Source: Arthrobacter sp. NicSoilC5 (GTDB lineage: Bacteria > Actinomycetota > Actinomycetes > Actinomycetales > Micrococcaceae). Taken from it: 64,000 nt of DNA. The stretch lies in NCBI RefSeq assembly GCF_019977395.1, contig NZ_AP024660.1:4216001-4280000 (forward strand), in the 5' to 3' direction. Shown piece after piece: positions 45,489 through 54,677 of the stretch; positions within the stretch are counted from its first letter, which is position 1; each line of letters opens with the position of its first letter. Both the position numbers and the translations under genes were made by a program. Under the pieces are notes generated by a model. The model ran no database searches. It was not told where the DNA came from and saw nothing but the letters and a program-made list of their open reading frames with translations.

Positions 45489-46625
45489 ATGCAGCGCCGA
45501 TTCAGGGGACCACCCACCGCCGTCATCGTGGTGGTGGTCGCCGTGATCCAGGTGGCGGGGTCGGCGTTCGCGACGGTGCGCCAGCCTGGACACGCGCCGC
45601 TGGACCCCCTGGCGCTGGCATTGCTGCTGCTGGGGCCCGCCGCGCTGGCTTTCCGCCGGCGCGCGCCGCTGGTGATGCTGCCCGTTGCCGCCGGGGCCAC
45701 CGCAGCCTACCTTGCCCTGGGCTACGCGTGGGGCCCGGTGGTCCTCTCCTTTGCGCTGGCACTGATCATGACGGCGGCGGCCGGAAAGCGCGCTGTGGCA
45801 TGGTCCGGGGCCGCGGCGGGAATCCTGGCATTGTTTTTGGCCGCCGCGCGCAGCGGCGATGAAGCGGCGTTCGTCCGCGCCTTCGCCGGGTCCTCATGGC
45901 TGGCCATCCTGGTCCTGATCGGGGAAGGGGTGCGGTTCCGCGGCGAACGGGTGGCCGAACGGCGCCGCCAGGAGGCCGCGGCGGAGCAGGCTGCCCGCGA
46001 CGAATACCGGCTTGCCCTGGCGCGGGACATCCATGACGTGGTGGCCCATTCGCTGTCCCTGATCAATGTCCGGGCCTCGGTGGCGCTGCACCTGGGCGAG
46101 AAGGATCCGGCGCAGTTCCGCCCTGCCCTGGAGACCATCAAGGCAGCGAGCAGGGAATCACTGGCTGAAGTCCGCCAGCTGCTGGGCGTGCTCCGGGAAG
46201 ATGCGCCGTTGAGCCCCACCAGCCGGCCCAGCCTGGCCCGGGTCCCGGAAGTCGTTGACAACGCGCGGCGGGCCGGGCTCGATGTCCGGTTCCAGGGCGG
46301 CCCGGACCTGGACCACGTTCCCGCTGCAGCCCAGGAAGCGGCATACCGGATTGTGCAGGAGGCCCTGACCAATGTGGTCCGGCATTCCGGGGCGCGGACG
46401 GCCCGGGTCTCCATCCACGCGGCGAAAGGGGAACTGCTGGTGACCATTGACGACGACGGCGCCGGGGCCGGCACAGCGCCTGACGGCAACGGCATCACCG
46501 GCATGCGGGAGCGGGTGGCGGCTTTGGGCGGCAGGCTTGAGCTGGGGCCGGCGCAGTCCGGTACGGGCTGGCGGGTCCGCGCGGTTCTCCCGCTGGCCGC
46601 TGATGCAGGGCAGGGACCAGGATGA
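45489..46625 (+). CDS. Two-component sensor histidine kinase (NarL/DesK type)
   Basis: A 378-residue membrane kinase with four or five N-terminal helices (about 10-145) and almost no extracellular loop, suggesting it senses the membrane itself or an envelope stress. The HisKA_3 domain has phospho-acceptor His182 in RDIHDVVAHSLSL. The HATPase domain has the N-box region (EALTNVVRHSGA), G1 DDDGAGAG and G2 NGITGMRERVAALGG. Its stop overlaps the response regulator start by 4 bases. Confidence 0.92.
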   Translation: MQRRFRGPPTAVIVVVVAVIQVAGSAFATVRQPGHAPLDPLALALLLLGPAALAFRRRAPLVMLPVAAGATAAYLALGYAWGPVVLSFALALIMTAAAGKRAVAWSGAAAGILALFLAAARSGDEAAFVRAFAGSSWLAILVLIGEGVRFRGERVAERRRQEAAAEQAARDEYRLALARDIHDVVAHSLSLINVRASVALHLGEKDPAQFRPALETIKAASRESLAEVRQLLGVLREDAPLSPTSRPSLARVPEVVDNARRAGLDVRFQGGPDLDHVPAAAQEAAYRIVQEALTNVVRHSGARTARVSIHAAKGELLVTIDDDGAGAGTAPDGNGITGMRERVAALGGRLELGPAQSGTGWRVRAVLPLAADAGQGPG

Positions 46626-47287
46626 TCAGCATCCTGCTGGCCGATGACCAGAACCTGATCCGTGCGGGCTTCCGGGCTCTGCTGGACGCCGAAGCCGACA
46701 TGAAGGTTGTAGCCGAATGCGGGACCGGGCGCGACGCGGTGCGGCTGGCCCGCCAGTGGCATCCCGACGTGGTCCTGATGGATATCCGCATGCCGGACGG
46801 TGACGGCCTGGAGGCTACGCGGCAGATCCTCTCCGATGCGGCGCTGCCAGGTACCCGGGTGGTCATTCTCACCACCTTCGAGCTGGACGACTACATCACC
46901 GAGGCGGTGCGGGCCGGGGCCGCCGGTTTCCTGGTCAAGGACACTGAACCGGCCGAGCTGCTGCGCGCAGTCCGCATTGTGCACGACGGAGACGCGCTGC
47001 TGTCGCCCTCGGTGACCCGGCGGATCATGGCCCAGGTGGCGCGGAACTCCCGCGCCGCCGAACCGCCGGTGGCACTGGACCGCATCACCGACCGGGAACG
47101 GGAAGTCCTCCAGCTTGTGGGGGAGGGTTTGAACAACGCGGAAATCGCCGGACGCCTGTTCATCACTCCGCTCACGGCAAAGACGCATGTCTCGCGGATC
47201 ATGGCGAAGCTGATGGTCAGGGACAGGGCGCAGCTGGTGGTGCTGGCCTACGAATCCGGCCTGGTCCGGCCCGGCTGGGCCGGCTGA
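46622..47287 (+). CDS. LuxR/NarL family response regulator
   Basis: A 221-residue regulator. The receiver domain (1-120) has ADDQ, the phospho-acceptor Asp54 in VVLMDIRMPDG, the switch Thr in ILTTF and the Lys in FLVKDTEP. The C-terminal LuxR helix-turn-helix (about 155-215) contains LTDRE-like ITDREREVLQLVGEG and TPLTAKTHVSRIMAKL. It forms a pair with the overlapping histidine kinase. Candidate targets are the operator in front of its own operon and the one before the next gene. Confidence 0.93.
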   Translation: MISILLADDQNLIRAGFRALLDAEADMKVVAECGTGRDAVRLARQWHPDVVLMDIRMPDGDGLEATRQILSDAALPGTRVVILTTFELDDYITEAVRAGAAGFLVKDTEPAELLRAVRIVHDGDALLSPSVTRRIMAQVARNSRAAEPPVALDRITDREREVLQLVGEGLNNAEIAGRLFITPLTAKTHVSRIMAKLMVRDRAQLVVLAYESGLVRPGWAG

Positions 47288-47312
47288 GTCCGGCACGGGA
47301 TGCAGCAGCCGG

Positions 47313-47326
47313 ACTCCCCAGGGAGT
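47313..47326. promoter_or_regulatory. Operator ACTCCC-CA-GGGAGT ahead of the SHOCT gene
   Basis: A 6-bp inverted repeat with a 2-base spacer. It shares CTCCC-N2-GGGAGTACG with the site at 45416-45431. It lies 114 bases upstream of the ATG at 47440, right after the response regulator gene. Confidence 0.6.
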
Positions 47327-47439
47327 ACGCGGCCCCCTAGAGGTGACTCCCGCCGCCGGACGCGCCGGCCGGGGTCCGGCAACGAGACTCGATACAAGGC
47401 CGGATCCCCGGCCGGCTAAGAGAGTCTGGAGAACAAGAA

Positions 47440-47772
47440 ATGTTGGCTTCACTGAGCACCGCCCTGTCCACCACCGCCCTGTCCACTGCGGCCCTGTCCG
47501 CGGCTGCGCAGGTGCCGGCCGATACGGTCGTCTACGGACCCTGGCACGGTGCCTTTTCCCCCTGGTTCCTGTTGTTCCCGCTCTTCTGGATCCTGGTCAT
47601 CGCGCTGTTCATCTTCGTGGCCCGCAGGACCTGGCGCCGCAACCAGCACTGGGCAGCAGCCCAGGGGGCCGAAGGAGTGCTGCGTGAGCGCTATGCCCGG
47701 GGCGAGGTTGACGAGACCGAGTACCGCCAACGGCTGGAGGTCCTGCGCAGCGGGGACCGGCGGCAGAAGTGA
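47440..47772 (+). CDS. Small membrane protein with SHOCT domain
   Basis: A 110-residue protein. A hydrophobic N-terminus (residues 1-28, which may be a signal peptide or first helix) leads to a second strong helix (about 42-62, FSPWFLLFPLFWILVIALFIF). A basic stretch follows, and then a short C-terminal SHOCT domain (about 80-108; VLRERYARGEVDETEYRQRLEVL). Such proteins are frequent targets of envelope-stress two-component systems. It lies 152 bases after the response regulator and has that system's operator in its promoter, which supports regulation by it. Confidence 0.85.
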   Translation: MLASLSTALSTTALSTAALSAAAQVPADTVVYGPWHGAFSPWFLLFPLFWILVIALFIFVARRTWRRNQHWAAAQGAEGVLRERYARGEVDETEYRQRLEVLRSGDRRQK

Positions 47773-47847
47773 ACCGGGCCGCCCGGAGCTGTTCGCCGGG
47801 GGTGGAAGGCGGCCGAAGCACAGGCCGGGGTTTGAGACAATAGCTCC

Positions 47848-48411
47848 ATGCGAACTTTGGGCAGCTCCTCGTCATCCGCCAAACCCGCAAGGGCCGGTTT
47901 TTCGATGTTCCGGATCAGCGGGCCGGGCCTGATGGTCCTGGTGACGGCGTTCATTGTGGCCGTCATCTTCGCCGCCAACCAGAACGACGTCGTGGGCTGG
48001 GTTGTTGCCGTCATCGCCGCGTTCTGGCTGGCACTGGCCGCGTTCGTGGTCTTCAGCATCCAACGGGCCGCCAAAAAGGCCGGTGCCAAGCTGTCCGAGG
48101 CACAAAGCGCCTTCCACACCGCAACCGGCCGCGCCCCGGCACAGGCATCGGCCGACCATGGGGGCACCCGGGTAGTGTACGAACGCACCGAGGCCGACGA
48201 AGTACGCGACCTGAAACTGGACCACTCCTTCAAAATCGTCCAGGTACAGATCCGCGTCGTGGAAGAGGAACGGGCCAAGGGCGCCGCCGCCAACCAGGAC
48301 ACCATCAACCGCGCCCTCGAGACGATCGAGATCACGGCCACCAATGCCCGGGACATGATCAAGTCCTCCGGCGGCAGCGGAGAGCCGGTGACCGGAACCA
48401 TCATCGACTAG
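47848..48411 (+). CDS. Membrane protein of unknown function
   Basis: A 187-residue protein with two adjacent membrane helices (about 28-48 and 52-73) near the N-terminus and a charged cytoplasmic part. The soluble region (YERTEADEVRDLKLDHSFKIVQVQIRVVEEERAKG, then NQDTINRALETIEITATNARDMI) is likely alpha-helical coiled coil. I do not recognise the family. Its stop is 1 base before the start of the exonuclease III gene, so the two may be cotranscribed. Confidence 0.78.
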   Translation: MRTLGSSSSSAKPARAGFSMFRISGPGLMVLVTAFIVAVIFAANQNDVVGWVVAVIAAFWLALAAFVVFSIQRAAKKAGAKLSEAQSAFHTATGRAPAQASADHGGTRVVYERTEADEVRDLKLDHSFKIVQVQIRVVEEERAKGAAANQDTINRALETIEITATNARDMIKSSGGSGEPVTGTIID

Positions 48412-48412
48412 A

Positions 48413-49255
48413 GTGGAGCGGGTGAGCTCGGCATTGAACAAGGACCACCTTCGCATCGCATCAGTCAACGTCAACGGCCTCCGGGCTGCCTACAAAAACG
48501 GCATGGCGGCGTGGCTGGAACCGCGCGAAGTGGATATCCTCTGCCTGCAGGAAGTGCGCGCCCCTGACGCGATCGTCCGGCAGCTGCTCGGCGAAGGCTG
48601 GCATATCCTGCACGCCGAGGCGGAAGCAAAAGGCCGTGCCGGCGTCGCCATCGCCTCCCGCCAGGAGCCGCTCGAAACCAGGAACGGCATTGGGGATGAC
48701 TACTTCGCCACCGCCGGGCGCTGGGTGGAGGCCGATTTCCGCGTCCCTGACGCTGCGGGAAACCCCGTCCAGCTCACCGTTGCCAGCGCCTACGTGCACT
48801 CCGGCGAGGTAGGGACTCCCAAGCAGGACGACAAGTACCGCTTCCTTGACGTCATGAGCACCCGGCTTCCGGAGCTGACCAAGCACAGCGACCATGCGCT
48901 GGTGGTGGGGGACCTGAACGTCGCCCACACGCCCCGGGACATCAGGAACTCCAAGGGCAACCTCAAGAAGGCCGGCCACCTGCCGGAGGAACGCGCGTAC
49001 TTCGACCGGTTCTTTGGTGAGGAAATCGGCTGGCATGACGTCCACCGGAACCTTGCCGGCGACGTCGACGGGCCATACACATGGTGGTCCTGGCGCGGCA
49101 AGGCGTTCGACAACGACACCGGGTGGCGCATCGACTACCACATGGCCACCCCCGGACTGGCAGCATCCGCCATTTCCGCCGTTGTCGACCGTGCAGCCAC
49201 CTGGGATACCCGCTTCTCCGATCACGCCCCGCTGGTAGTGGACTACCAGCTCTAA
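48413..49255 (+). CDS. xth: Exodeoxyribonuclease III family DNA repair enzyme
   Basis: A 280-residue endonuclease/exonuclease/phosphatase-fold protein acting on abasic sites and 3' blocked DNA ends. Key motifs are ASVNVNGLRAAYKNG (Asn), DILCLQEVRAP (metal Glu), GDLNVAHTPRDI (Asp/Asn) and SDHAPLVVDY (catalytic His at the end). The start is GTG 48413, with GTG 48422 as the alternative. It precedes trpS by 15 bases, so both are in one transcription unit with the small membrane gene. Confidence 0.93.
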   Translation: MERVSSALNKDHLRIASVNVNGLRAAYKNGMAAWLEPREVDILCLQEVRAPDAIVRQLLGEGWHILHAEAEAKGRAGVAIASRQEPLETRNGIGDDYFATAGRWVEADFRVPDAAGNPVQLTVASAYVHSGEVGTPKQDDKYRFLDVMSTRLPELTKHSDHALVVGDLNVAHTPRDIRNSKGNLKKAGHLPEERAYFDRFFGEEIGWHDVHRNLAGDVDGPYTWWSWRGKAFDNDTGWRIDYHMATPGLAASAISAVVDRAATWDTRFSDHAPLVVDYQL

Positions 49256-49270
49256 GCCCGAAAGTTTTCC

Positions 49271-50314
49271 ATGACCACCCAGACTCCCTCCACTGCCAAG
49301 AAGCGCATCCTTTCCGGCGCCAAGCCCACCGCGGATTCCCTGCACCTGGGCAACTACATCGGCGCCGTGCGCAACTGGGTGGACATGCAGGCGGAATACG
49401 ACGCCGTCTTCTTCATCCCGGACCTGCATGCCATCACGGTGGATTTCGATCCCGCCGAACTGGCCAAGCGCACCCGCATTGTGGCGGCGCAGTACATCGC
49501 CGCCGGCATCGACCCGGACAAGAGCATCTTCTTTGTCCAGTCCCATGTCCCGGAGCACGCACAGCTTGCCTGGGCGCTGAACTGCATCACCGGCTTCGGT
49601 GAGGCGTCCCGGATGACCCAGTTCAAGGACAAGACCCAGAAGTCGGGCGCTGACGCCGCAACGCTGGGCCTGTTCGCCTACCCCACGCTGATGGCCGCGG
49701 ATATCCTCCTGTACCAGAGCGATCTGGTGCCGGTCGGCGAGGACCAGCGGCAGCACCTGGAACTGACCCGGAACCTCGCGCAGCGTTTCAACACCCGGTT
49801 TGGCCACACCTTCACGGTTCCCGAGGCGACGATCGTCAAGGAAAGCGCCAAGATCTACGACCTCCAGAACCCCAGCGCCAAGATGTCCAAGACGGGGGAG
49901 TCCCCCAACGGTGCCATCCAGCTGCTGGAGGATCCCAAGATCGCCGCCAAGCGCATCAAATCGGCAGTGACGGACGCGGGCACGGACATCCGCTTTGACG
50001 CCGAGGAGAAGCCCGGGGTCTCCAACCTGCTGACCATCTACTCTTCCCTGACCGGGAAGTCGGTGGCGGAGCTCGAAGCCGAGTACCAGGGGAAGATGTA
50101 CGGCCACCTCAAGGTGGACCTCGCGGAGGTGGTGGTGGACTTCATCACCCCGCTCCGCAACCGGACCAACGAGCTGATGGCTGATCCCGCCGAGCTTGAC
50201 CGGCTGCTGGCCCTCGGTGCGGAACGGGCCCGGGAAATTGCCTCCGTCACGCTGGGCCAAGCATACCAGCGCATGGGCTTCCTGCCGTCCCTCAGCCTCG
50301 CAGGAGTCCGCTAG
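49271..50314 (+). CDS. trpS: Tryptophanyl-tRNA synthetase
   Basis: Class I aminoacyl-tRNA synthetase charging tRNA-Trp. 347 residues. The HIGH-type motif is in [11 protein letters not shown] (HLGN at 25-28) and the KMSKS motif reads KMSKTGES near residue 205. The Trp/ATP-site segments IPDLHAIT and [16 protein letters not shown] are present. It lies 15 bases after the exonuclease III gene. No T-box or leader peptide is visible. Confidence 0.96.
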   Translation: MTTQTPSTAKKRILSGAKPTADSLHLGNYIGAVRNWVDMQAEYDAVFFIPDLHAITVDFDPAELAKRTRIVAAQYIAAGIDPDKSIFFVQSHVPEHAQLAWALNCITGFGEASRMTQFKDKTQKSGADAATLGLFAYPTLMAADILLYQSDLVPVGEDQRQHLELTRNLAQRFNTRFGHTFTVPEATIVKESAKIYDLQNPSAKMSKTGESPNGAIQLLEDPKIAAKRIKSAVTDAGTDIRFDAEEKPGVSNLLTIYSSLTGKSVAELEAEYQGKMYGHLKVDLAEVVVDFITPLRNRTNELMADPAELDRLLALGAERAREIASVTLGQAYQRMGFLPSLSLAGVR

Positions 50315-50318
50315 CGCT

Positions 50319-51023
50319 ATGTCTTCGAGAAACGTCACCGCCAGGGGAGGTGCCTTCTCCGCCGGCCAGGCGGAGCGGAACCTGGCTGACCGCTTCGAAG
50401 ACCAGTCCGGCCACAACGCGGCAACGGACCGTGAGATGCCCCGCAGCGACGAAATCAGTGTGGGCGTCATCCTGGGCTTTCCCGCCGAGATAGCTGACGA
50501 ACTGCAGCGCTGGCGCGCGTCCTTTGGCGATCCCCTGGCCGGGGTGGTGCCCGCGCACATCACGCTGGTCACCACCACTCCCACCCAGGACTGGGAGGCC
50601 ACCCGCCGGCACGTCCGCGAGGTGGCCCGCTGCCAGAGCCCCTTCATGGTGACCATCGCCGGAACCGGAACTTTCCGGCCGGTTTCGCCGGTGGTGTTCA
50701 TCAACGTGGAGGACGGCTTCGAGGAGTGCGTGGACCTGCACCGCAAGCTGCAGCAGGGTCCCCTTCACCGGGAACTGCCCTTTGCTTACCATCCCCACGT
50801 CACCATCGCCCATGATGTCGCCCCTGAAAGCCTGGATGAAGCCGAAACGGTGCTGAAGAACTACAGGGCCACCTTCCCCGTGGTTAGCATGGGACTCTAT
50901 GAGCATGATGCCGACGGCATCTGGCAGCTACGGGAAGAGCTGGACTTTGGGACCGAAACTGACAACCACGCCGGCACCAGCTTCACGGACGCTGCCGCGG
51001 ACACCACAACCGAAGGCGGCTGA
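50319..51023 (+). CDS. 2'-5' RNA ligase / 2H phosphoesterase family protein
   Basis: A 234-residue protein. The conserved 2H core (about 46-200) has two H-x-T motifs: HITL at 80-83 and HVT at 160-162, the pair expected to form the active site. Family members are cyclic phosphodiesterases or RNA ligases; the activity here is unknown. A polar 40-residue N-terminal tail is unusual. ATG 50319 is 4 bases after the trpS stop. The tail end overlaps the possible N-terminal extension of the next gene. Confidence 0.85.
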   Translation: MSSRNVTARGGAFSAGQAERNLADRFEDQSGHNAATDREMPRSDEISVGVILGFPAEIADELQRWRASFGDPLAGVVPAHITLVTTTPTQDWEATRRHVREVARCQSPFMVTIAGTGTFRPVSPVVFINVEDGFEECVDLHRKLQQGPLHRELPFAYHPHVTIAHDVAPESLDEAETVLKNYRATFPVVSMGLYEHDADGIWQLREELDFGTETDNHAGTSFTDAAADTTTEGG

Positions 51024-51081
51024 CCGGCCGCCGCTGCCCACGCAGCATGCCCAGCTGAAGCTGGCCGTCATCCAAAAGCGG

Positions 51082-52056
51082 ATGGAATGGGGAAAAGCCA
51101 GGAGAGCGGGCGGCGGCGTGGTGCCGGGCCTGATGGCACTGATCCAGTGGCTGCTGGCCAAACTCAACACCTTGCGCCCCATGCGGGCCTTCCAGCACTA
51201 CAACCTCCAGCACGGGCCCCTGCTGAGCGCCGGCATTGGCTTCCGGATGTTCTTCTCCATCACCGGCCTCCTCACCACCGGGTTTTCGATAGCCGGGCTT
51301 GTCCTCAGCGGACAGCCGGCCCTCCTCGACACCATTGTTGCCACGGTGGCGCACAGCGCCCCCGGCCTCCTGAAACTCGGCAACGGGGACGGACTGGTGG
51401 ACCCGAAGGACCTCCTGAACCCGGGCGGCCTTGGCTGGACGGCGGTTATTGCCGCTGTGGTCACCATCATCACCTCGCTGGGCTGGATCAACGGGATGAG
51501 GGACGGGCTGCGCGGGGTGCTGCAACTTCCTCCGCTTGTGGTCAACCCCATCCTGGTGCGGCTGCGCGACGCCGGTACCCTGCTGCTGCTGGGGCTGGCC
51601 CTGGTGATCAGCGCGGGCGCCTCCCTTGTCTTCGGCACGGCGGCGGGTTGGGTGGTGGGTTTCCTGCATCTCAGCGACGCCGTGGCCGGTCCCCTCACCA
51701 CGTCCGTCAAGATCGTGGTGCCTCTGGTCCTGAACTGGGTCACCGCGCTGATCATGTTCCGGCTCGCCGCCGGACTGAAACTGTCCCGGCAGGCGCTGCT
51801 CGAAGGCACCATCCTGGCCGCCGTAGGCACTACCGTTCTGCAGATCTTCAGCACTGAGCTGCTGGCAGGTGCCAGCCGGAACCCAATCCTGGCCTCATTC
51901 GCCATCATCATCGGACTGCTGATCTGGTTCAACCTGGTCAGCCAGGTCTACCTTGTCTCAGCCGGGTGGTCGGCGATCCGTGAGGCTGACCTGGAGTCCG
52001 GCGGCGCTCCGCGGAAAACCATCCTCGGCGCGCGGCGGGCCACGCCCCAGACCTGA
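51082..52056 (+). CDS. YihY/virulence factor BrkB family membrane protein
   Basis: An integral membrane protein with about six helices (in the 324-residue version). Typical family segments are RAFQHYNLQHGPLLSAGIGFRMFFSITGLL near the start, GWINGMRDGLRGVLQLPPL and the C-terminal IIIGLLIWFNLVSQVYLVSAGWSA. The start is unclear. ATG 51082 has no good ribosome site. The frame is open back to 50899 with conserved-looking residues (LPTQHAQLKLAVIQKRMEW) just upstream, so the real start may overlap the previous gene. YihY was once miscalled RNase BN; function is unknown. Confidence 0.78.
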   Translation: MEWGKARRAGGGVVPGLMALIQWLLAKLNTLRPMRAFQHYNLQHGPLLSAGIGFRMFFSITGLLTTGFSIAGLVLSGQPALLDTIVATVAHSAPGLLKLGNGDGLVDPKDLLNPGGLGWTAVIAAVVTIITSLGWINGMRDGLRGVLQLPPLVVNPILVRLRDAGTLLLLGLALVISAGASLVFGTAAGWVVGFLHLSDAVAGPLTTSVKIVVPLVLNWVTALIMFRLAAGLKLSRQALLEGTILAAVGTTVLQIFSTELLAGASRNPILASFAIIIGLLIWFNLVSQVYLVSAGWSAIREADLESGGAPRKTILGARRATPQT

Positions 52057-52107
52057 CCTGCCGTCCCGGGTGAGGCCGGCAGGGATATCGGGCCGTGGCC
52101 GGCTGTT

Positions 52108-54384
52108 CTACGGCGCCGGCACCAGCCCCTCCCACGCCACCGTCCAGCCCGCTGGAAAGCCGGGGGCGTGCCGGTCCGGGCCGTTGTCCCAGCCGGCTGC
52201 CATCAGGGCGACGGCGGCAAGCAGGCCGCCATTGCCCGGCAGGTACAGGGGCAGCGAGTCCGTCTGGCGGTTGTGCCCGTTGGACAGCACCGTATTCTTT
52301 CCGGCCTCCTGCAGGAGCGCGTTGACTGCGGCCTCGGGGCGGCCCAGGCGCGCAGCGGTCATGGCCATGACCGGATAGTCCCAGCCCCACGTGCTGTCCC
52401 AGTCCCAGTCCGCCAGGACATCCTCCAGCGTGGCGTTCATGATGCCTTCGTCGATCAGGTCCGTCAGCGGAAGGACGCCGAGCGCGCAAAGCATTGAGGG
52501 GTGGTCTGTCCTGATGGTGAAGGGTTCCACGTCCATGGCCGCGTAGACGCCGTTGAGCACGCGCGGGGGCACCAGGCCGTCCGCCACCGTGAGCCAGGAC
52601 TGCACGGGTTCCAGCCCCAGCCGCTCCCGCCAGGCGGCGGCCGTGCGCAGGCCCCACTGCCAGTACGCGAGTTCAAAGGTGGGGTTGGTGACGGTCCCGC
52701 GGAGGGGACCGTAGCTTTCCTGCGCGGGAATGAGGGGCGGGCCCAGCTCAAAACCGCGCGGTGTGGGGTGGGCGAACCCGGCCATGAAGTGGGCGGATTC
52801 GAAGACGATGTCCGCAAATTCCTCCAGCACCTCCCGGCCCGGACGGCTCCGGTACACCAGTTCCGCCAAGTGGATGGGATGCGGCTGCTGCCAGATAAGG
52901 AAGGTGCCGATCGGGCTGGGGCTCTCCCTTCCGTCCGGACCTGTTTGCTTTGGCCAGCGGGCGCCGTCGAACCCTTGTCCCCGGGCCGTTTCCCGTGCGC
53001 CCTCCAGCACCGTGGCGTACCAGCGCAGGGACGGCAGGAGGAGCTACACCCGGTTCCAGTGCGCAAAGTGGGCGGCGTGCCACCAGTGCATCTCCAGGTG
53101 GAAACGTCCGCGCCACGAATTGCAGACCAGCCCGGTTTCCTGCGGCGGCAGGGACCCTGAACAGTTGACGGCCGTGAGGTATTGGGAGAGCACGATGCGC
53201 CGTTCAAGCTCAGCGGCCCGGGGATCCGCCGTGGCAGCCAGTTCCACGGCACCGCCGGATCCCCAGAAGCGTGGCCAGTGCGACGCCGACGCGGCGGCGA
53301 CAGTGCTGCCAGGCAACGGAGGAGCCCCCATCGGATGCCCGGCGCCGGGAGGCAGCGGAGTGCTTGCGCCCGCCTTTCCGGCCACCCGGGAAAGGCCCGC
53401 GCCGCCGCGCGGAATACAGTCACCATCTCCGGCGGTAAGGAAGGCGATGGACAGGTCCAGGACGGCCGGATCCGCATCCACGCACGAACGTATCCTCACG
53501 TGGTGCGTCCCTGTTTGGTCCACGGTCAGGCCCTGCCCCGAAACCACCGCCTGGTACCGCGCGTTATCCAGTTCGCGGTGCACGATCCAGCTGGTGGATC
53601 CGGGGTGGAGCTCTGAGGGGTGTGGTTGGCCAAGGCGGGTTGTGTGGGCCTCGGGCTGCTCCCAACCGGCCGCGTTGTGCCACGCCTCTGAGCCGTACGG
53701 AAAGTCAATGCCGATCACCAGCCCGTCCCGGACCGCAGTCGACTCCACCCGGATGCCCAGTTCGTCGCGGTCCGGATGGCAGGCTGTGGTGACCTTGGCC
53801 GGATGGCCCGCAACCGTGAACGTACTGGTGACGGTGCCGGTCCACAGATCCAGGGTCTGGCTGGTGCCGGAGAGTTCGCCGCTGCTGAGCGGCCGGCCGG
53901 TGCCGCCCTGCAGCAGGTGGAAGCCGATGCGTCCGAGGTCCAGGCGGTGCGGGTTGGCGCGAAGCCATGTTTCTGCTGCTGAGGTGCCCGTTTCACGGTC
54001 ATTGACGATGTCTCCCACCATGTCCACGTACGGCACCGGGCCGCGCGGTGAATCGTAGAGGACAGTGGACCCTGCCAGGGTGCAGTGTTCCCCGCCCGGC
54101 GTGGAGTGCCAGCCCCACGCGGACTGTGTCCCCAGCAGGGTTCCCGGCGGGAGTGCGTCCTCGCGCGGCCCCACAGGGTAATCGCGCGGAAGCGTCTGCA
54201 GCCCGGTGAGGTCCATGGTGAAAGCGAACTCGCCGTTGCCCACGGAGAGGGGACTGCGCGGATCAAGCGTCCGCTGCCGGACATTGTGGCGCCGCACCAG
54301 TGCTTCCCGGTCGATGGGGGCTGGACCGTCTGAAGGGACTCCTCCGGCTCTGTCCGGTCCTGCAGTGCTGCCGTGGCTGCGCAA
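52108..54384 (-). pseudogene. Glycoside-hydrolase-like gene broken by an in-frame amber codon
   Basis: A single minus-strand frame of about 758 codons runs from a TTG at 54384 (AGGAGG 9 bases upstream) to 52108, interrupted only by TAG at 53044-53046. The sequence reads on without a frame change after the stop (HFAHWNRV-stop-LLLPSLRWYATVLEGAR). The conserved part (CNSWRGRFHLEMHWWHAAHFAHW, later GDYPVMAMTA-like) resembles six-hairpin glycosidase-like proteins of carbohydrate loci. Substrate unknown. The stop falls in a conserved region. An ATG start at 54570 is possible for the first half. Sequencing error or readthrough cannot be excluded. Confidence 0.75.
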
Positions 54385-54600
54385 AGTGCACGTCCTCCTG
54401 AGGGATGGCTGGTGACCGGGATGTCCGGCGCACGACGCGCCGTCCCGTCCACTGCGGACCAAGGTTCCCGGACGGTGAGAAAGCGGTTTCCGCGATCCAT
54501 CATTGGCTGGTTCCAGGGCGGTGTCAAGGCCTTCCCGGGCGCGGAACGGCCCGAAAGTTTTCGGCGGCAACGCCGTGCGGACCAGGATACCCGCCGCCTA

Positions 54601-54645
54601 TTGACGGCCTGCAAAACGTGTTGATACGTTTCACGAAACCGTTTT
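54601..54645 (+). promoter_or_regulatory. Promoter overlapped by a LacI-type operator, upstream of the broken binding-protein gene
   Basis: TTGACG (54601-54606), a 17-base spacer and ATACGT (54624-54629) make a good promoter. It is overlapped by the inverted repeat GTTTC-AC-GAAAC (54628-54639) inside an outer AAAACG...CGTTTT pair. The form fits LacI-family repressors; no LacI gene is in the window. Confidence 0.6.
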
Positions 54646-54677
54646 CCAGCCCCCTGATCCAGGAAGAAGTCTGCCCA

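Noticed and set aside
48461..50746. A 761-codon open frame on the - strand
   Set aside because: Antisense to xth, trpS and the 2H phosphoesterase gene, all of which have intact motifs in their own frames.
53044..54570. Treating the two halves of the hydrolase-like locus as separate genes
   Set aside because: Both halves share one frame and one family; the second half lacks its own plausible ribosome site and start.
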